Shown one piece after another: positions 30,040-38,974 of a stretch of DNA of 42,051 nucleotides (positions are counted from its first letter, which is position 1; every line of letters starts with the position of its first letter). Both the position numbers and the translations under genes were made by a program. The stretch is from an uncultured Methylobacillus sp. (lineage in GTDB: Bacteria > Pseudomonadota > Gammaproteobacteria > Burkholderiales > Methylophilaceae), in assembly GCA_903824575.1 (NCBI GenBank), contig CAIJXJ010000071.1, forward strand, positions 1-42,051. The letters run 5' to 3'. The notes under the pieces were generated by a model. The model saw nothing but the letters and a program-made list of their open reading frames with translations. It was not told the origin of the DNA and ran no database searches.

Positions 30040-31686
30040 ATGAAATCCCTGTTTACCTTCAAAAACATCTTGATCCTCATGGGTCTGATGATTGTTGCTG
30101 CTCTTGCCAACGCTGGTCTTATCAGTCCTGAAGTGGCAATGAGCCTCGCGTTCATGGGGTCCATCAGCGACACCACTTCCGAGACGCTGGCGCTGCTGAA
30201 GTCAGCCCAATCGCAGCCGAACAATGAGCTTCTGAAGTCCTTTGTGCAGCCCGGCTCCGCCACGACCGGTCTGCAGGCCTATAGCCTTGAAGCACCGGCC
30301 AAGACGCTTGTACCCATCATGACGCCGCTGCGGAACAAGATTTCACGCGTATCTGGCGGTTTCGGCACGCAAGCGAACTGGAAAGCGATCACCAACATCA
30401 ACGTTGGTAACCAGCGTATTGGTGTGGCCGAGGGTAAGCGCGGCGGCGTGATCACTCACGCACAGAGTGAATACTTGGCTGCGTTCCGAGGCATCGGCCT
30501 TGAAAACAACGTCACGTTTGAGGCGCAGTACGCTGGCAAGACGTTCGATGACATCAAGGCGCTCGCAGTTAGCCAGCTGCTGCAAGCGACCATGATTCAG
30601 GAAGAGCGACTCATCCTCGGCGGTAACACTAGCCTCGCCTTGGGTACGACCCCGACGCCTACTTTGTCGACGGCCACCACTGGCGGCACATTGGCTGCTA
30701 TCACGCAGTCCGTGATTTGCGTCGCTTTGGGCGCTCAGGCTTACCTCGACTTGGTAGGGATGAACAACGGCGGTGTCGGCCAGGCATTCAGTGGTGCGTC
30801 ATCCGCCCTGTCGGGACAGATCACCCGCACGAACATGGATGGCACGACCGACGTGTTCGGCGACGGCTCGGCTCAACAATCAGCCGCAGCAACGCAAGCA
30901 ACAACCGGGTCGACCAGCACCGTCACCGCAACCGTGGCGGCTGTACGTGGCGCCGTGGGTTACGCCTGGTACATCGGCGCCGCTGGCGCTGAGCGCTTAA
31001 ACAGCATCAGCACCATCAACAGCGTGGTGATCGCAGCTCCGTCGAATGGCGCGGCTCAGTTGGCCTCTGCGGTTGCTGCAAGCGACAACAGCACCTCTGC
31101 GCTCGACTTTGACGGCTTACTGACCCAGGCCTTCAAGACCGGCTCGAATGCCTATGTGGCGGTGCAGCCGACCGGCACGGCTGGCGTGGGTACAGGACTG
31201 ACCTCTGACGGCGCTGGTGGCGTGTCTGAGTTTGAAGCCGCATTTGCAGCCTTTTACAACAAGTACCGCCTGTCGCCATCGGTCATTTACCTCAACTCGC
31301 AAGAGCTGGTGAACCTGACCAAGAAGATCATCGGCAACGGCGGCGCACCGCTGCTGCGCTTGATGAGCGAAGCCAATGCGGCGGCCGGCAACGTGGTCGC
31401 AGGCACCAAGGTGGGCTCGTACCTGAACAAGATCACTGGAGACATCATCCCGGTGGTGGTTCACCCGAACATGCCCGCAGGAACGATCTTCTTCTTCACT
31501 GAAACGCTGCCTTACCCGCTGTCCGGCATTGGCGAGACGGTTCGGATGTTGATGCGCCAGGACTACTACCAGCTGGAGTGGCCGCTCAAGACTCGCAAGT
31601 ACGAGTACGGCGTTTATGCCGACGGCGTGCTGCAGCATTACGCGCCGTTCTCGATGGGCGTCATCACCAACATCGCCAACGTCTAA
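30040..31686 (+). CDS. Major capsid protein
   Basis: A 548-residue protein with CCGGAG before the ATG, placed after the protease/scaffold gene and before a strong terminator. Residues ~75-190 (LRNKISRVSGGFGTQANWKA, VGVAEGKR-type loop) and the C-terminal half (YLNSQELVNLTKKIIGNGGA, PYPLSGIGETVRMLMRQDYY) fit an HK97-like capsid fold. A Gly/Ala/Thr/Ser-rich stretch at ~265-310 may be an inserted surface domain. The first 26 residues (LILMGLMIVAALANAG) look like a signal peptide or membrane helix, which is unusual for a capsid and may be removed by the protease. Confidence 0.8.
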   Translation: MKSLFTFKNILILMGLMIVAALANAGLISPEVAMSLAFMGSISDTTSETLALLKSAQSQPNNELLKSFVQPGSATTGLQAYSLEAPAKTLVPIMTPLRNKISRVSGGFGTQANWKAITNINVGNQRIGVAEGKRGGVITHAQSEYLAAFRGIGLENNVTFEAQYAGKTFDDIKALAVSQLLQATMIQEERLILGGNTSLALGTTPTPTLSTATTGGTLAAITQSVICVALGAQAYLDLVGMNNGGVGQAFSGASSALSGQITRTNMDGTTDVFGDGSAQQSAAATQATTGSTSTVTATVAAVRGAVGYAWYIGAAGAERLNSISTINSVVIAAPSNGAAQLASAVAASDNSTSALDFDGLLTQAFKTGSNAYVAVQPTGTAGVGTGLTSDGAGGVSEFEAAFAAFYNKYRLSPSVIYLNSQELVNLTKKIIGNGGAPLLRLMSEANAAAGNVVAGTKVGSYLNKITGDIIPVVVHPNMPAGTIFFFTETLPYPLSGIGETVRMLMRQDYYQLEWPLKTRKYEYGVYADGVLQHYAPFSMGVITNIANV

Positions 31687-31706
31687 ACGGATCAGTAGTC
31701 GACGCG

Positions 31707-31741
31707 AAAAGGGGGGTGGCGTCAAACCCGCCCCCTTTTTT
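31707..31741 (+). terminator. Terminator after major capsid gene
   Basis: AAAAGGGGGGTGG (31707-31719) pairs with CCCGCCCCCTTTT, with one bulged G and a short loop, and ends in six T (31736-31741). The A-rich left flank could make it work in both directions. It fits strong capsid expression separated from the connector genes. Confidence 0.8.
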
Positions 31742-31763
31742 CTCAACCAAAATGTGAACTGAC

Positions 31764-31976
31764 ATGACGGTAAAAATGTATCTCCCAAAGGACTGCGGCG
31801 GATTCTGCTTCGCCGGCGAGTCGTTGAAAGTCAAAGGCAAGAAAGGGTCCTTCTACGTCATCGTTCCAAATGATGCTGTCGATGCTGCGATGTCGCACGG
31901 CCTAACGCAAGACCAAGTCCCGACCGACGAATTGGTCGAAGGCGCAAACGTATCCGGCAATGAAACTCCAAGCTAA
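31764..31976 (+). CDS. Small head protein, paralog 1
   Basis: A 70-residue protein (LPKDCGGFCFAGESLKVKGK, SFYVIVPNDAVDAAMSHGLT). It resembles the next gene's product in spacing: GGFCFAGE against GICIGGIE, and VPNDAVDAAMSHG against LPNEHVDSALKNG. The two overlap by 17 bases. It lies just after the capsid gene, so it may be a small head decoration or completion protein. No family is recognised. Confidence 0.6.
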   Translation: MTVKMYLPKDCGGFCFAGESLKVKGKKGSFYVIVPNDAVDAAMSHGLTQDQVPTDELVEGANVSGNETPS

Positions 31977-32133
31977 ACCCGGCGTTCGCGGCATTTGCAT
32001 AGGGGGCATCGAGTACCTCGTGGATTCCCGCGGCATGTTGGAGTTGCCAAATGAGCACGTTGACTCCGCCTTGAAAAACGGCTTTGACCTGCCCTCGCAG
32101 CCGCAAACAGAAGCGCAAAAGCTCAAGGAATAA
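31960..32133 (+). CDS. Small head protein, paralog 2
   Basis: A 57-residue protein from ATG 31960 (MKLQAKPGVRGICIGGIEYL, LPNEHVDSALKNGFDLPSQP). Its sequence follows the pattern of the previous gene and is probably a tandem duplicate. It ends 3 bases before the next gene. Its shortness makes it easy to miss, but spacing, coupling and the paralogy support it. Confidence 0.65.
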   Translation: MKLQAKPGVRGICIGGIEYLVDSRGMLELPNEHVDSALKNGFDLPSQPQTEAQKLKE

Positions 32134-32136
32134 GTC

Positions 32137-32697
32137 ATGAGCACAGGCGACCTGACAACACTGGCAAACGTAAAACAATGGATGAGTTTGGCGTCATCTG
32201 TTGATGACGCGCTGATCAGTCGTTTGATCACGGCGCAAAGTTCACTTATCCAGCAATACCTGAATCGCATCCTTCCGTCTGCTGACTACGTGCAGGTTCT
32301 TGACGGAAAAGACAACAGAGTCGCAATGTTGTCGAATTACCCGGTCACCGCGGTGTCTGGCATTGTGATTGACGGCGGCGCCGTTCCTGAGTCAACATCA
32401 GCCAACGCATCCGGATGGGTAATCGGCTCCGATAGAACAGCAGTTGAGCTCCGAGGTTATTCGTTCACGCGCGGCTCCTCAAATGTCGAAATCAGCTATA
32501 CGGCTGGGTTTTCCATAATTCCGACGGAGATCGAACAGGCTTGCATTGAGCTGGTTCAACTTCGCTACGTTGAGCGCACGCGTGCCGGCGTGTCAAGCAA
32601 AACTCTCGGTGGCGAGACCGTTTCTTTCAAATCGAGTGCACTTCCAGATGCCGTATTGCTGACGCTGCGCCAGCACAGAAAGGTCATCCCGGTATGA
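32137..32697 (+). CDS. Head-tail connector protein (gp6-like)
   Basis: A 186-residue protein. The start (LANVKQWMSLASSVDDALIS, RLITAQSSLIQQYLNR) is the helical pattern of phage gp6-like connectors. The middle (NYPVTAVSGIVIDGGAVP) is the typical beta segment, and the end (EIEQACIELVQLRYVERTRA) returns to helices. It would form a ring below the portal. It overlaps the next gene by ATGA. Confidence 0.8.
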   Translation: MSTGDLTTLANVKQWMSLASSVDDALISRLITAQSSLIQQYLNRILPSADYVQVLDGKDNRVAMLSNYPVTAVSGIVIDGGAVPESTSANASGWVIGSDRTAVELRGYSFTRGSSNVEISYTAGFSIIPTEIEQACIELVQLRYVERTRAGVSSKTLGGETVSFKSSALPDAVLLTLRQHRKVIPV

Positions 32698-33164
32698 GCG
32701 CAGGCAAAGTAACCGGAGGCGAACGGGTTGTTGCCAACCTGCGCGGCATCGCCGCAGAGTTGCCGGAGCGCGTCGCGCGCGTCGTCACGGAGTTTGCTAT
32801 TGACGTAACTGCCACCGCCAAACTGAAGGTCAGCGGGGACGTTCTCAAAGTGCGCACTGGTCGCTTGCGTCGATCCATTCATTACGAGGTCAACAAGCAG
32901 CCGGGTCGCGTGTCCGGCATTGTTGGCACCAACGTCGAATATGCGGCCGTTCATGAGCACGGATTTGACGGACCTCAATCTGTTCGCTCATTTATGCGCA
33001 TGCAGACCCAGGCATTTGGTCGGTCAATCGTCCCACGCAGGGTAAGCGTTGGCGCCTTCACGCGCCACATGACAATCAAAGCACGGCCATTTCTGGCGCC
33101 GGCACTGGCTAGTACCAGCCCATCGCTTGCCGACCGTCTGCGCAGCCTCAAGGTGCAGTCATGA
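32694..33164 (+). CDS. HK97 gp10-like head-tail joining protein
   Basis: A 156-residue protein. The family pattern is VVANLRGIAAELPERVARVV, LKVRTGRLRRSIHYEV, and GTNVEYAAVHEHGFDG with a final KARPFLAPALAS. HK97 gp10-like proteins sit at the tail top and help join head and tail. It overlaps its neighbours by 4 bases. Confidence 0.85.
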   Translation: MSAGKVTGGERVVANLRGIAAELPERVARVVTEFAIDVTATAKLKVSGDVLKVRTGRLRRSIHYEVNKQPGRVSGIVGTNVEYAAVHEHGFDGPQSVRSFMRMQTQAFGRSIVPRRVSVGAFTRHMTIKARPFLAPALASTSPSLADRLRSLKVQS

Positions 33165-33586
33165 CACGCGAGCCAATCATTGCAGCCCTGTTTGCAAAGC
33201 TCGCCGCCATCCCGTCGCTGGTCACTGTTGGCCGCGTAGTTAAGCATTTGATCGATGTTCCCGCCGAGCATCAGCCAGCCCTGTTTCTGTCGCCCAGAAA
33301 CCAGTCTGCGATAAGGCGCACAGGACTGCCGACAAAGTGGGTGATCAGCGTCCTGGTCTACATCTACACCAACCGGGGGGGGCAGAACGTCATCCCCGAC
33401 ATCCAAATGAACGCGATTCTCGATGCGGTCGAAACCGTACTGGCACCGAACGGGGGCGTGGAAAACCAAACGCTCGGCGGCCTTTGCGAATACTGCCGAA
33501 TCGAAGGCGTCATTGAAACCGATGAGGGCGCGCTCGGCGATCAATCGGTCGCAATCGTACCCATCGACATCCTAGTTACCACTTGA
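33161..33586 (+). CDS. Tail terminator/completion-like protein
   Basis: A 141-residue protein (EPIIAALFAKLAAIPSLVTV, QPALFLSPRNQSAIRRTGLP, WVISVLVYIYTNRGGQNVIP). The length, fold pattern and place between gp10-like and tail tube genes fit the tail terminator group (lambda gpU-like position). This ring caps the tube. No single decisive motif is visible. Confidence 0.65.
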   Translation: MTREPIIAALFAKLAAIPSLVTVGRVVKHLIDVPAEHQPALFLSPRNQSAIRRTGLPTKWVISVLVYIYTNRGGQNVIPDIQMNAILDAVETVLAPNGGVENQTLGGLCEYCRIEGVIETDEGALGDQSVAIVPIDILVTT

Positions 33587-33599
33587 AGGAGCATTCACC

Positions 33600-34358
33600 A
33601 TGCAAACAATTTTTGGCTCTGGAGTTCTGTGGGGCACCCCACTGACTGACTACACAGGCGCTGCCATCGCTAATCCGACACCAGTTCAATTTGGTGTCGC
33701 GCAGGAAATCGGCCTCGACATCACGTTTGACACCAAGACGCTTTACGGTCAGCAGCAATTCCCTGTTGCCGTCGGGCGCGGCAAGGCGAAGATTTCCGGC
33801 AAGGTCAAGGGCGCACAGGTCAACGGCGCGCTGTTCAACTCGCTTCTGTTCGGGCAAACGCTGTCAAGCGGCATCGTCAGCGACGTCTATGACACCGTCG
33901 GCGCTGCTGTCCCGGCCACCCCATTCACCATCACGCCGACAGTGCCTGGATCTGGCGTATGGTCCGAAGACCTAGGGGTCCGCAACTCGAGCGGCGTTCC
34001 GATGACGCGCGTTGCATCAACACCGACGACCGGACAGTACTCGGTCGCTGCCGGCGTCTACACGTTCGCCGCTGCCGACACGCTGCAGATGGTTTACATC
34101 AGCTTCCAGTACACGGCGACCAGCACGGCAGCCAAGAAGTCAACGCTGATCAATCCGCTTCTTGGTTACGCGCCATCGTTCAAGGCAAACATCTACCTGC
34201 CGTTCAACGGCAAATCGATGATCTGGACGCTGAACAACTGTGTTGCCAACAAGATCAGCATGGCTACCAAGCTGGATGATTTCATGATTCCGGACTTCGG
34301 CTTTGACGCCTTTGCAGATGCCTCTGGCAACGTGCTGACCTACGCACTGAGCGAGTAA
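33600..34358 (+). CDS. Major tail (tube) protein
   Basis: A 252-residue, mostly beta protein with GAAGGAG before the ATG. PVQFGVAQEIGLDITFDTKT, LYGQQQFPVAVGRGKAKISG and FGFDAFADASGNVLTYALSE fit tail tube proteins. The middle has a Ser/Thr-rich segment (TSTAAKKSTLINPLLG). It precedes the two tail chaperone genes and the tape measure, the standard order. It would stack as hexamers around the tape measure. Confidence 0.8.
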   Translation: MQTIFGSGVLWGTPLTDYTGAAIANPTPVQFGVAQEIGLDITFDTKTLYGQQQFPVAVGRGKAKISGKVKGAQVNGALFNSLLFGQTLSSGIVSDVYDTVGAAVPATPFTITPTVPGSGVWSEDLGVRNSSGVPMTRVASTPTTGQYSVAAGVYTFAAADTLQMVYISFQYTATSTAAKKSTLINPLLGYAPSFKANIYLPFNGKSMIWTLNNCVANKISMATKLDDFMIPDFGFDAFADASGNVLTYALSE

Positions 34359-34415
34359 CTTTGAACTAATCCGGCCGCTGTATTGGTGGTCGGCACCCAA
34401 CACTTTGGATCATCC

Positions 34416-34745
34416 ATGGCCATCACAAAATTCGGCGGCGTCAAGCTAAATATCGGAGGGCAGGAGTTCGTTGTCCCGTCGCTTTCGCTGCGACAGGTTC
34501 AAGTCCTCCAGCCCATGCTGGTGCAGTACACCGGGCAAACCGACGCGAAATCGATTGAGCTTGTCATCGACACCGCGTTCTCGGCGATTTCTCGGAATTA
34601 CCCGGACTTGCAGCGTGACGAGTTGTTGGATTTGATTGATCTTCGAAACATGGCGGCAGTGATGAATGTGGTCATGGGTGCATCCGGATTGGTGGAGGTT
34701 GCACCGGGGGAAGCGGTAGCGCTGGATTCGACTGGTCAGAAATGA
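34416..34745 (+). CDS. Tail assembly chaperone (G-like)
   Basis: A 109-residue protein from ATG 34416 (MAITKFGGVKLNIGGQEFVV, LSLRQVQVLQPMLVQ, DLQRDELLDLIDLRNMAAVM). Position between tube and tape measure identifies it as the first tail chaperone. It overlaps the next ORF by ATGA. I see no strong slippery sequence at its end, so the second chaperone seems to be made by coupling rather than by a lambda-type frameshift. Confidence 0.7.
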   Translation: MAITKFGGVKLNIGGQEFVVPSLSLRQVQVLQPMLVQYTGQTDAKSIELVIDTAFSAISRNYPDLQRDELLDLIDLRNMAAVMNVVMGASGLVEVAPGEAVALDSTGQK

Positions 34746-34978
34746 TCGCTCACCTCGTCATGTCAACCGGCATGACCTGGGACGAGGTTCAGGACCAACT
34801 AGACATTCCGGCGCTGTCCGCATTCACGCGGTATTGGGAGAGTCACCCGCCGATCCATGTGATGGTCGCAGGGTATCTAGGGATTGAGCCAAAGAAAGGC
34901 AGCAGTGGTCCGGTAAAGACCAACGATGACGCAACTATCGCCGAACTGATGACGGCGTTTCCCGGGGCAGGGTCATGA
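34742..34978 (+). CDS. Second tail chaperone (T-like)
   Basis: A 78-residue protein (MTWDEVQDQLDIPALSAFTR, YWESHPPIHVMVAGYLGIEP, ATIAELMTAFPG). The pattern is that of small T-like proteins that follow G in siphoviruses and help keep the tape measure soluble. It overlaps both neighbours by 4 bases. It lies in the -1 frame relative to the gene before it, so a fusion remains possible. Confidence 0.65.
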   Translation: MIAHLVMSTGMTWDEVQDQLDIPALSAFTRYWESHPPIHVMVAGYLGIEPKKGSSGPVKTNDDATIAELMTAFPGAGS

Positions 34979-37497
34979 GTCAAGACAACAAGGTTCAAGT
35001 CGAGTTTGGCGCAACAACCGATGGCGTGGAACACGGCGCGAAGGTCGCGTCGAACGTAGTTGCCGATGCAATGGCGAGCATGAAGTCGTCGTTTGCCAAC
35101 ATGGAAGGCAGCGTCAAGCAGTTGCACGACAGCATCACCGGCGCGTTTGGCGGAATACAGGCCGGGTTCGCAAAGTTCAACAACGCCATGTTTGCTGTGC
35201 AGAACGCGCTCGCCGGCACCGGTGCCATCAAGGCGTTCGTCAACGACTCCATGGATGTCACGAAGGAGGCTCTCAGTATGGGTAAGGCCCTCGGCGTCAC
35301 AGCGACCGAGGCGAGCTACATGGCGCAGGGCTTGAGCTCTGTTGGCCTTGGTACCGAGGGCATGATTACGGCCGGCCAAAAAATCAACATACAACTCGCC
35401 AAGAATGAGCAAGCGTTTTCTAACCTCGGCGTCGCAACTCGTGACTCGATCGGAAACCTGAAGTCGACCGCCGAGATTATGGACCTGACAAACGAGCGCC
35501 TTCGGCAGTTTGCGGACGGGGCTGACCGGAACGTCGAGGGCATCAAGATTTACGGTCGGTCGTGGAATGAAGTGTCGACGGTCGTGGCGCGCTATAAGGG
35601 CGTCAGCGAGGAGGTCAGGGCTGAAACAGATGCGCTTAACCTGACTGTTGGTGAGGAGTCTGTGGCTGCGATGCGCGCCTACAAGCAATCGCAACTTGAC
35701 GTTGGCGACGTAATGACAGGCATTCAAAACACCATCGGCCAGGCATTGCTCCCTCGCCTGACAGAGGCGGCCAACTGGTTCAAGGAAATTGGACCTGAGG
35801 CGGTCAGCTACACGCGGGTCGCAATGGCTGGCTATCTGAGCATCCAAGACCAGGTGACCGCCAGCGTCGGCGTACTTTGGAAGGCTGTGAAGGACGCATT
35901 TAGCGCCATTGGAAAAATCATCGCAGATGTGTTCGGAGACGGCAGTCAACCCATGACCGCGATGCAGTTCTTCCAGAACGTCATCAAGGTAATCCAGATT
36001 GCATTCATCGGTTTCCGAATCGGGATTCAGGAATCTGTGACGATTATCAGTGGATACCTCGAGTCGCTGGCGAACACGGCGCGCATGGTCGGCACTGTCG
36101 TTGCGGCCGCGCTTGCCGGTGACTGGGATGGCGTGAAGGCTGCGTGGTCCGACTTTGGCGCAGCGCAGAAGGCAACGCTCAAAAACACAATGGACGAGGC
36201 TGTCAAGATTGCCGTTAAGGGGCGAGAAGATATTGACGCGGTAATCAGCGCCGACCTTGGAGCGAAGGCCAAGGTTACGGCGATAACAAAGAAGGAGCAG
36301 CCGGACGCGCTCCACAGCGAGAAGACCGACCCGAACGCCGGAAAGGAATCGCATCAGGTCCAAATGTGGGATCTGGAAAACAAGAAGGCCAAGGAAAACC
36401 ACCAGTTAAAAAACGATCTGAAAGAGCGAGACCTTCAGGCAGATGTTGCCTATTGGGAGTCAAAACTCACTGTCGCAAACGCGAAGAATGGGGATCTGGC
36501 AAAGGTCGAGGAAAAAGTATCTGCAGCCCGACTGGCTGCGATGAAGAAAATGTCAGCCGAAGAACGCGGCATGTCTGCGCAGGAGACAAACGAAAAGGAA
36601 AGGGCCGGGCTTGACGCCATTGCTCTTAAGCAGGCCGAGTCAGCCGGCGAATTGGCGCTTGGGAAGATCACCAAGGCGCAAATGTATGAGATGGACATTC
36701 AGTTCGAGGCGCAGCGCATTGCGATACAGCGCCAGGCGCAGCAGGCCCGGATTCAACTTGCAGAGACCGACCCGACGCAGAACCCTGTTGCTCTCAAAAT
36801 ACAGCAGGACAAGCTGCTCGAGTTGGAGCGGAACTACCAGACCAAAAAGAAACAACTCCTTACCCAGGAGCAAATAGAAAACCAAGCGTTCACAAAGTCG
36901 TTTGAGACCGGCATGGCATCGAGCTTCACCGGTATATTGAAGACGTTCGCAACGGGGACTATGAGCATCAAGACGATGTTCGCCGAAATGGGTAAGGCTG
37001 TTTTAAGCGCGTTTGTCGACATCTTCGCCCAGATCGCCGCCAAGTGGCTCGCTTCACAACTGATGCAGCAGGTCGGATCAAAGGTCACTGCGCTTGGTCA
37101 AATTCTTGCCAATGCATCGGTGGCTGGTTCGGCGGCATTCGCGTCGATAGCGGCGATCCCCATCGTCGGGCCTGCAATGGCGCCCGCTGCTGCTGCTGCG
37201 GCCTATGCTGGCGCTGTGTCGTTTGCTGGTGGTATCGCCTCTGCGAGTGCCGGATTTGACATCCCGGCAGGCGTCAACCCAATCACTCAATTGCACGAAC
37301 GCGAAATGGTTCTGCCGCAGGCGCAGGCTGATGCTGTTCGAAACATGGCTGACGGCGGCAGTGGCGGTGGCGATGTGCACATGCACGTCCATACCCAGAG
37401 CACGCAGGACTTCCAGAATTTCCTTAGCCAAAACAGTCACGTCCTGGCGCCGGCACTGCGCCGGCTTGGCCGCAACTTTTCACCGACCAGAGCATGA
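34975..37497 (+). CDS. Tape measure protein
   Basis: An 840-residue protein, the longest tail-module gene apart from the fibers and tip. The N-terminal part is helical (AKVASNVVADAMASMKSSFA) with a lambda-type tape measure pattern (ALGVTATEASYMAQGLSSVG). Hydrophobic segments lie near residues 340-360 and 700-770 (AAIPIVGPAMAPAAAAAAYA). A long coiled coil spans ~460-640 (KAKENHQLKNDLKERDLQAD). The end has DGGSGGGDVHMHVHTQST. It sets tail length and may form the ejection channel. By lambda scaling it predicts a tail of roughly 120-130 nm, which is inference. Confidence 0.9.
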   Translation: MSQDNKVQVEFGATTDGVEHGAKVASNVVADAMASMKSSFANMEGSVKQLHDSITGAFGGIQAGFAKFNNAMFAVQNALAGTGAIKAFVNDSMDVTKEALSMGKALGVTATEASYMAQGLSSVGLGTEGMITAGQKINIQLAKNEQAFSNLGVATRDSIGNLKSTAEIMDLTNERLRQFADGADRNVEGIKIYGRSWNEVSTVVARYKGVSEEVRAETDALNLTVGEESVAAMRAYKQSQLDVGDVMTGIQNTIGQALLPRLTEAANWFKEIGPEAVSYTRVAMAGYLSIQDQVTASVGVLWKAVKDAFSAIGKIIADVFGDGSQPMTAMQFFQNVIKVIQIAFIGFRIGIQESVTIISGYLESLANTARMVGTVVAAALAGDWDGVKAAWSDFGAAQKATLKNTMDEAVKIAVKGREDIDAVISADLGAKAKVTAITKKEQPDALHSEKTDPNAGKESHQVQMWDLENKKAKENHQLKNDLKERDLQADVAYWESKLTVANAKNGDLAKVEEKVSAARLAAMKKMSAEERGMSAQETNEKERAGLDAIALKQAESAGELALGKITKAQMYEMDIQFEAQRIAIQRQAQQARIQLAETDPTQNPVALKIQQDKLLELERNYQTKKKQLLTQEQIENQAFTKSFETGMASSFTGILKTFATGTMSIKTMFAEMGKAVLSAFVDIFAQIAAKWLASQLMQQVGSKVTALGQILANASVAGSAAFASIAAIPIVGPAMAPAAAAAAYAGAVSFAGGIASASAGFDIPAGVNPITQLHEREMVLPQAQADAVRNMADGGSGGGDVHMHVHTQSTQDFQNFLSQNSHVLAPALRRLGRNFSPTRA

Positions 37498-38114
37498 GCA
37501 ACGCCATCTACCCAATTGACTTGCCTGGGATGCTTCCAGCGGCGACTATGACGCCGCGCTTCTCAACGCGAGCGCAGCAGGCAGTGTCGGGCCGTGAGAC
37601 GCGCGCCGCCTTCATGCAGTACCCGCTGTGGGACATCAGCGTCGGCTATGAGTTCCTGCGCGCGGATGCCGCGTATCCCGAGCTCGACACGCTGGTAGGG
37701 TTTTTCCTCGCCAGGAGGGGGTCGTGGGATTCGTTCCTGATTACCGTGCCAAGTGATAACGCCTGCACCAACATGGCGTTTGCTACAGGTGACGGCGCAA
37801 CCCGAGTATTTCAACTCACGCGCACACGCGGCGCCGGCGGTTTTGGTTTCGCGGAGCCCGTCATGAATCCGCTGGCCGTCACCAACATCAAGGCGGACGG
37901 CACAGCAATGTCGAGCGGCGTCTACAGCATCGGCAGCACCGGTCTGGTGACTTTCGTATCGGCGCCCGCCAATGGTGTTGCGTTGACCTGGACGGGCACC
38001 TACTACTACCGCTGCCGCTTTCTGCAGGATCAGGCTGAATTTTCGCGGTTCATGTCGAACCTGTGGTCCGCACAAAAGGTTCAGATGATGGGTGCGGTAG
38101 GCAATCGGGTTTGA
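37494..38114 (+). CDS. DUF2460 distal tail protein
   Basis: A 206-residue protein. TPRFSTRAQQAVSGRETRAA, LRADAAYPELDTLVGFFLAR, RGSWDSFLITVP and YYYRCRFLQDQAEFSRFMSN are the hallmarks of DUF2460 (TIGR02217), the distal tail family also found in gene transfer agents. It would form the ring that joins the tube to the tip complex. It is coupled by ATGA to the tape measure gene. Confidence 0.88.
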   Translation: MSNAIYPIDLPGMLPAATMTPRFSTRAQQAVSGRETRAAFMQYPLWDISVGYEFLRADAAYPELDTLVGFFLARRGSWDSFLITVPSDNACTNMAFATGDGATRVFQLTRTRGAGGFGFAEPVMNPLAVTNIKADGTAMSSGVYSIGSTGLVTFVSAPANGVALTWTGTYYYRCRFLQDQAEFSRFMSNLWSAQKVQMMGAVGNRV

Positions 38115-38116
38115 TT

Positions 38117-38974
38117 ATGAAAACCCTCAGCCCGACATTACTCACCCACCTGCAAGGCGGTGGCCCGTTCACGATGGCCGATCTGTACACGGTCACCATG
38201 GCGTCTGGCACCATCCTGCGCTGGACCGACTACGACGTTGACATCACGCACCCCGTTACCGGTTACACGCACAGTGCCTCGGGCCCGGTGCTCAAGCGCG
38301 GCAAGACCCGCACCATCATCGGCGTTGAGGTTGACACGCTTGATGTGTCGATCTACCCGCAGGCATCCGACCTGATCAACGGCATTTCGCTGCTGGCAGC
38401 CGCGCGCGGTGGCGCCTTTGATGGTGCAACGCTGGCGCTTGAGCGAGCCTTTCTGTCGCCGGCACCGGTGGCGCTGGGTATTGTCTCGCTGTTTGTTGGC
38501 CGATTTGCCGATCTGCAGATGGGCCGCACTGAACTGCAGGCCCGCATCAACTCCAGCACAGAGTCGCTTTCCGTGCAGTTGCCGCGCAACCTGTTCCAGC
38601 CGGGCTGCATCCACACTCTGTATGACAGCGGCTGCGGCCTAGCACGCGCGACGCTTGCCGCCGCCTCAACCATTGCCACTGGCAGCACCGATGTTTTGAT
38701 CTTGAGCGGACTTGGCCAGGCTGCCGGGTATTTTGACCGAGGTTATATCCGGTTCACCGGTGGCGCGCTTGATGGCGTGCGACGCACCATCAAACTGCAT
38801 ACCACCGGCGCGCTGCTGCTGTTCTCGCCGCTGCCGTCTGCACCTACTGTCGGTGCCAGCTTTTCTGCCTACCCGGGCTGCGACAAGCTGCAGGCCACTT
38901 GCACAACCAAGTTCAGCAATGTCGTCAACTTTCGGGGCGCACCATACATCCCGACACCGGAGACCGCTGTATGA
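38117..38974 (+). CDS. DUF2163 tail hub protein (lambda L-like)
   Basis: A 285-residue protein from ATG 38117. The N-terminal part (ADLYTVTMASGTILRWTDYD) and the C-terminal signature YPGCDKLQATCTTKFSNVVN plus FRGAPYIP identify DUF2163 (BR0599 type). Cysteines in QPGCIHTLYDSGCG and in the C-terminal motif are placed like the iron-sulfur cluster ligands of lambda gpL. It forms part of the tail tip with its neighbours. Confidence 0.85.
   Translation: MKTLSPTLLTHLQGGGPFTMADLYTVTMASGTILRWTDYDVDITHPVTGYTHSASGPVLKRGKTRTIIGVEVDTLDVSIYPQASDLINGISLLAAARGGAFDGATLALERAFLSPAPVALGIVSLFVGRFADLQMGRTELQARINSSTESLSVQLPRNLFQPGCIHTLYDSGCGLARATLAAASTIATGSTDVLILSGLGQAAGYFDRGYIRFTGGALDGVRRTIKLHTTGALLLFSPLPSAPTVGASFSAYPGCDKLQATCTTKFSNVVNFRGAPYIPTPETAV

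Noticed and set aside
34742-34746. Lambda G/GT-type programmed frameshift between the two tail chaperones.
   Set aside because: The junction has no slippery heptamer, only AAATGA; an ATGA start-stop overlap explains expression of the second gene.
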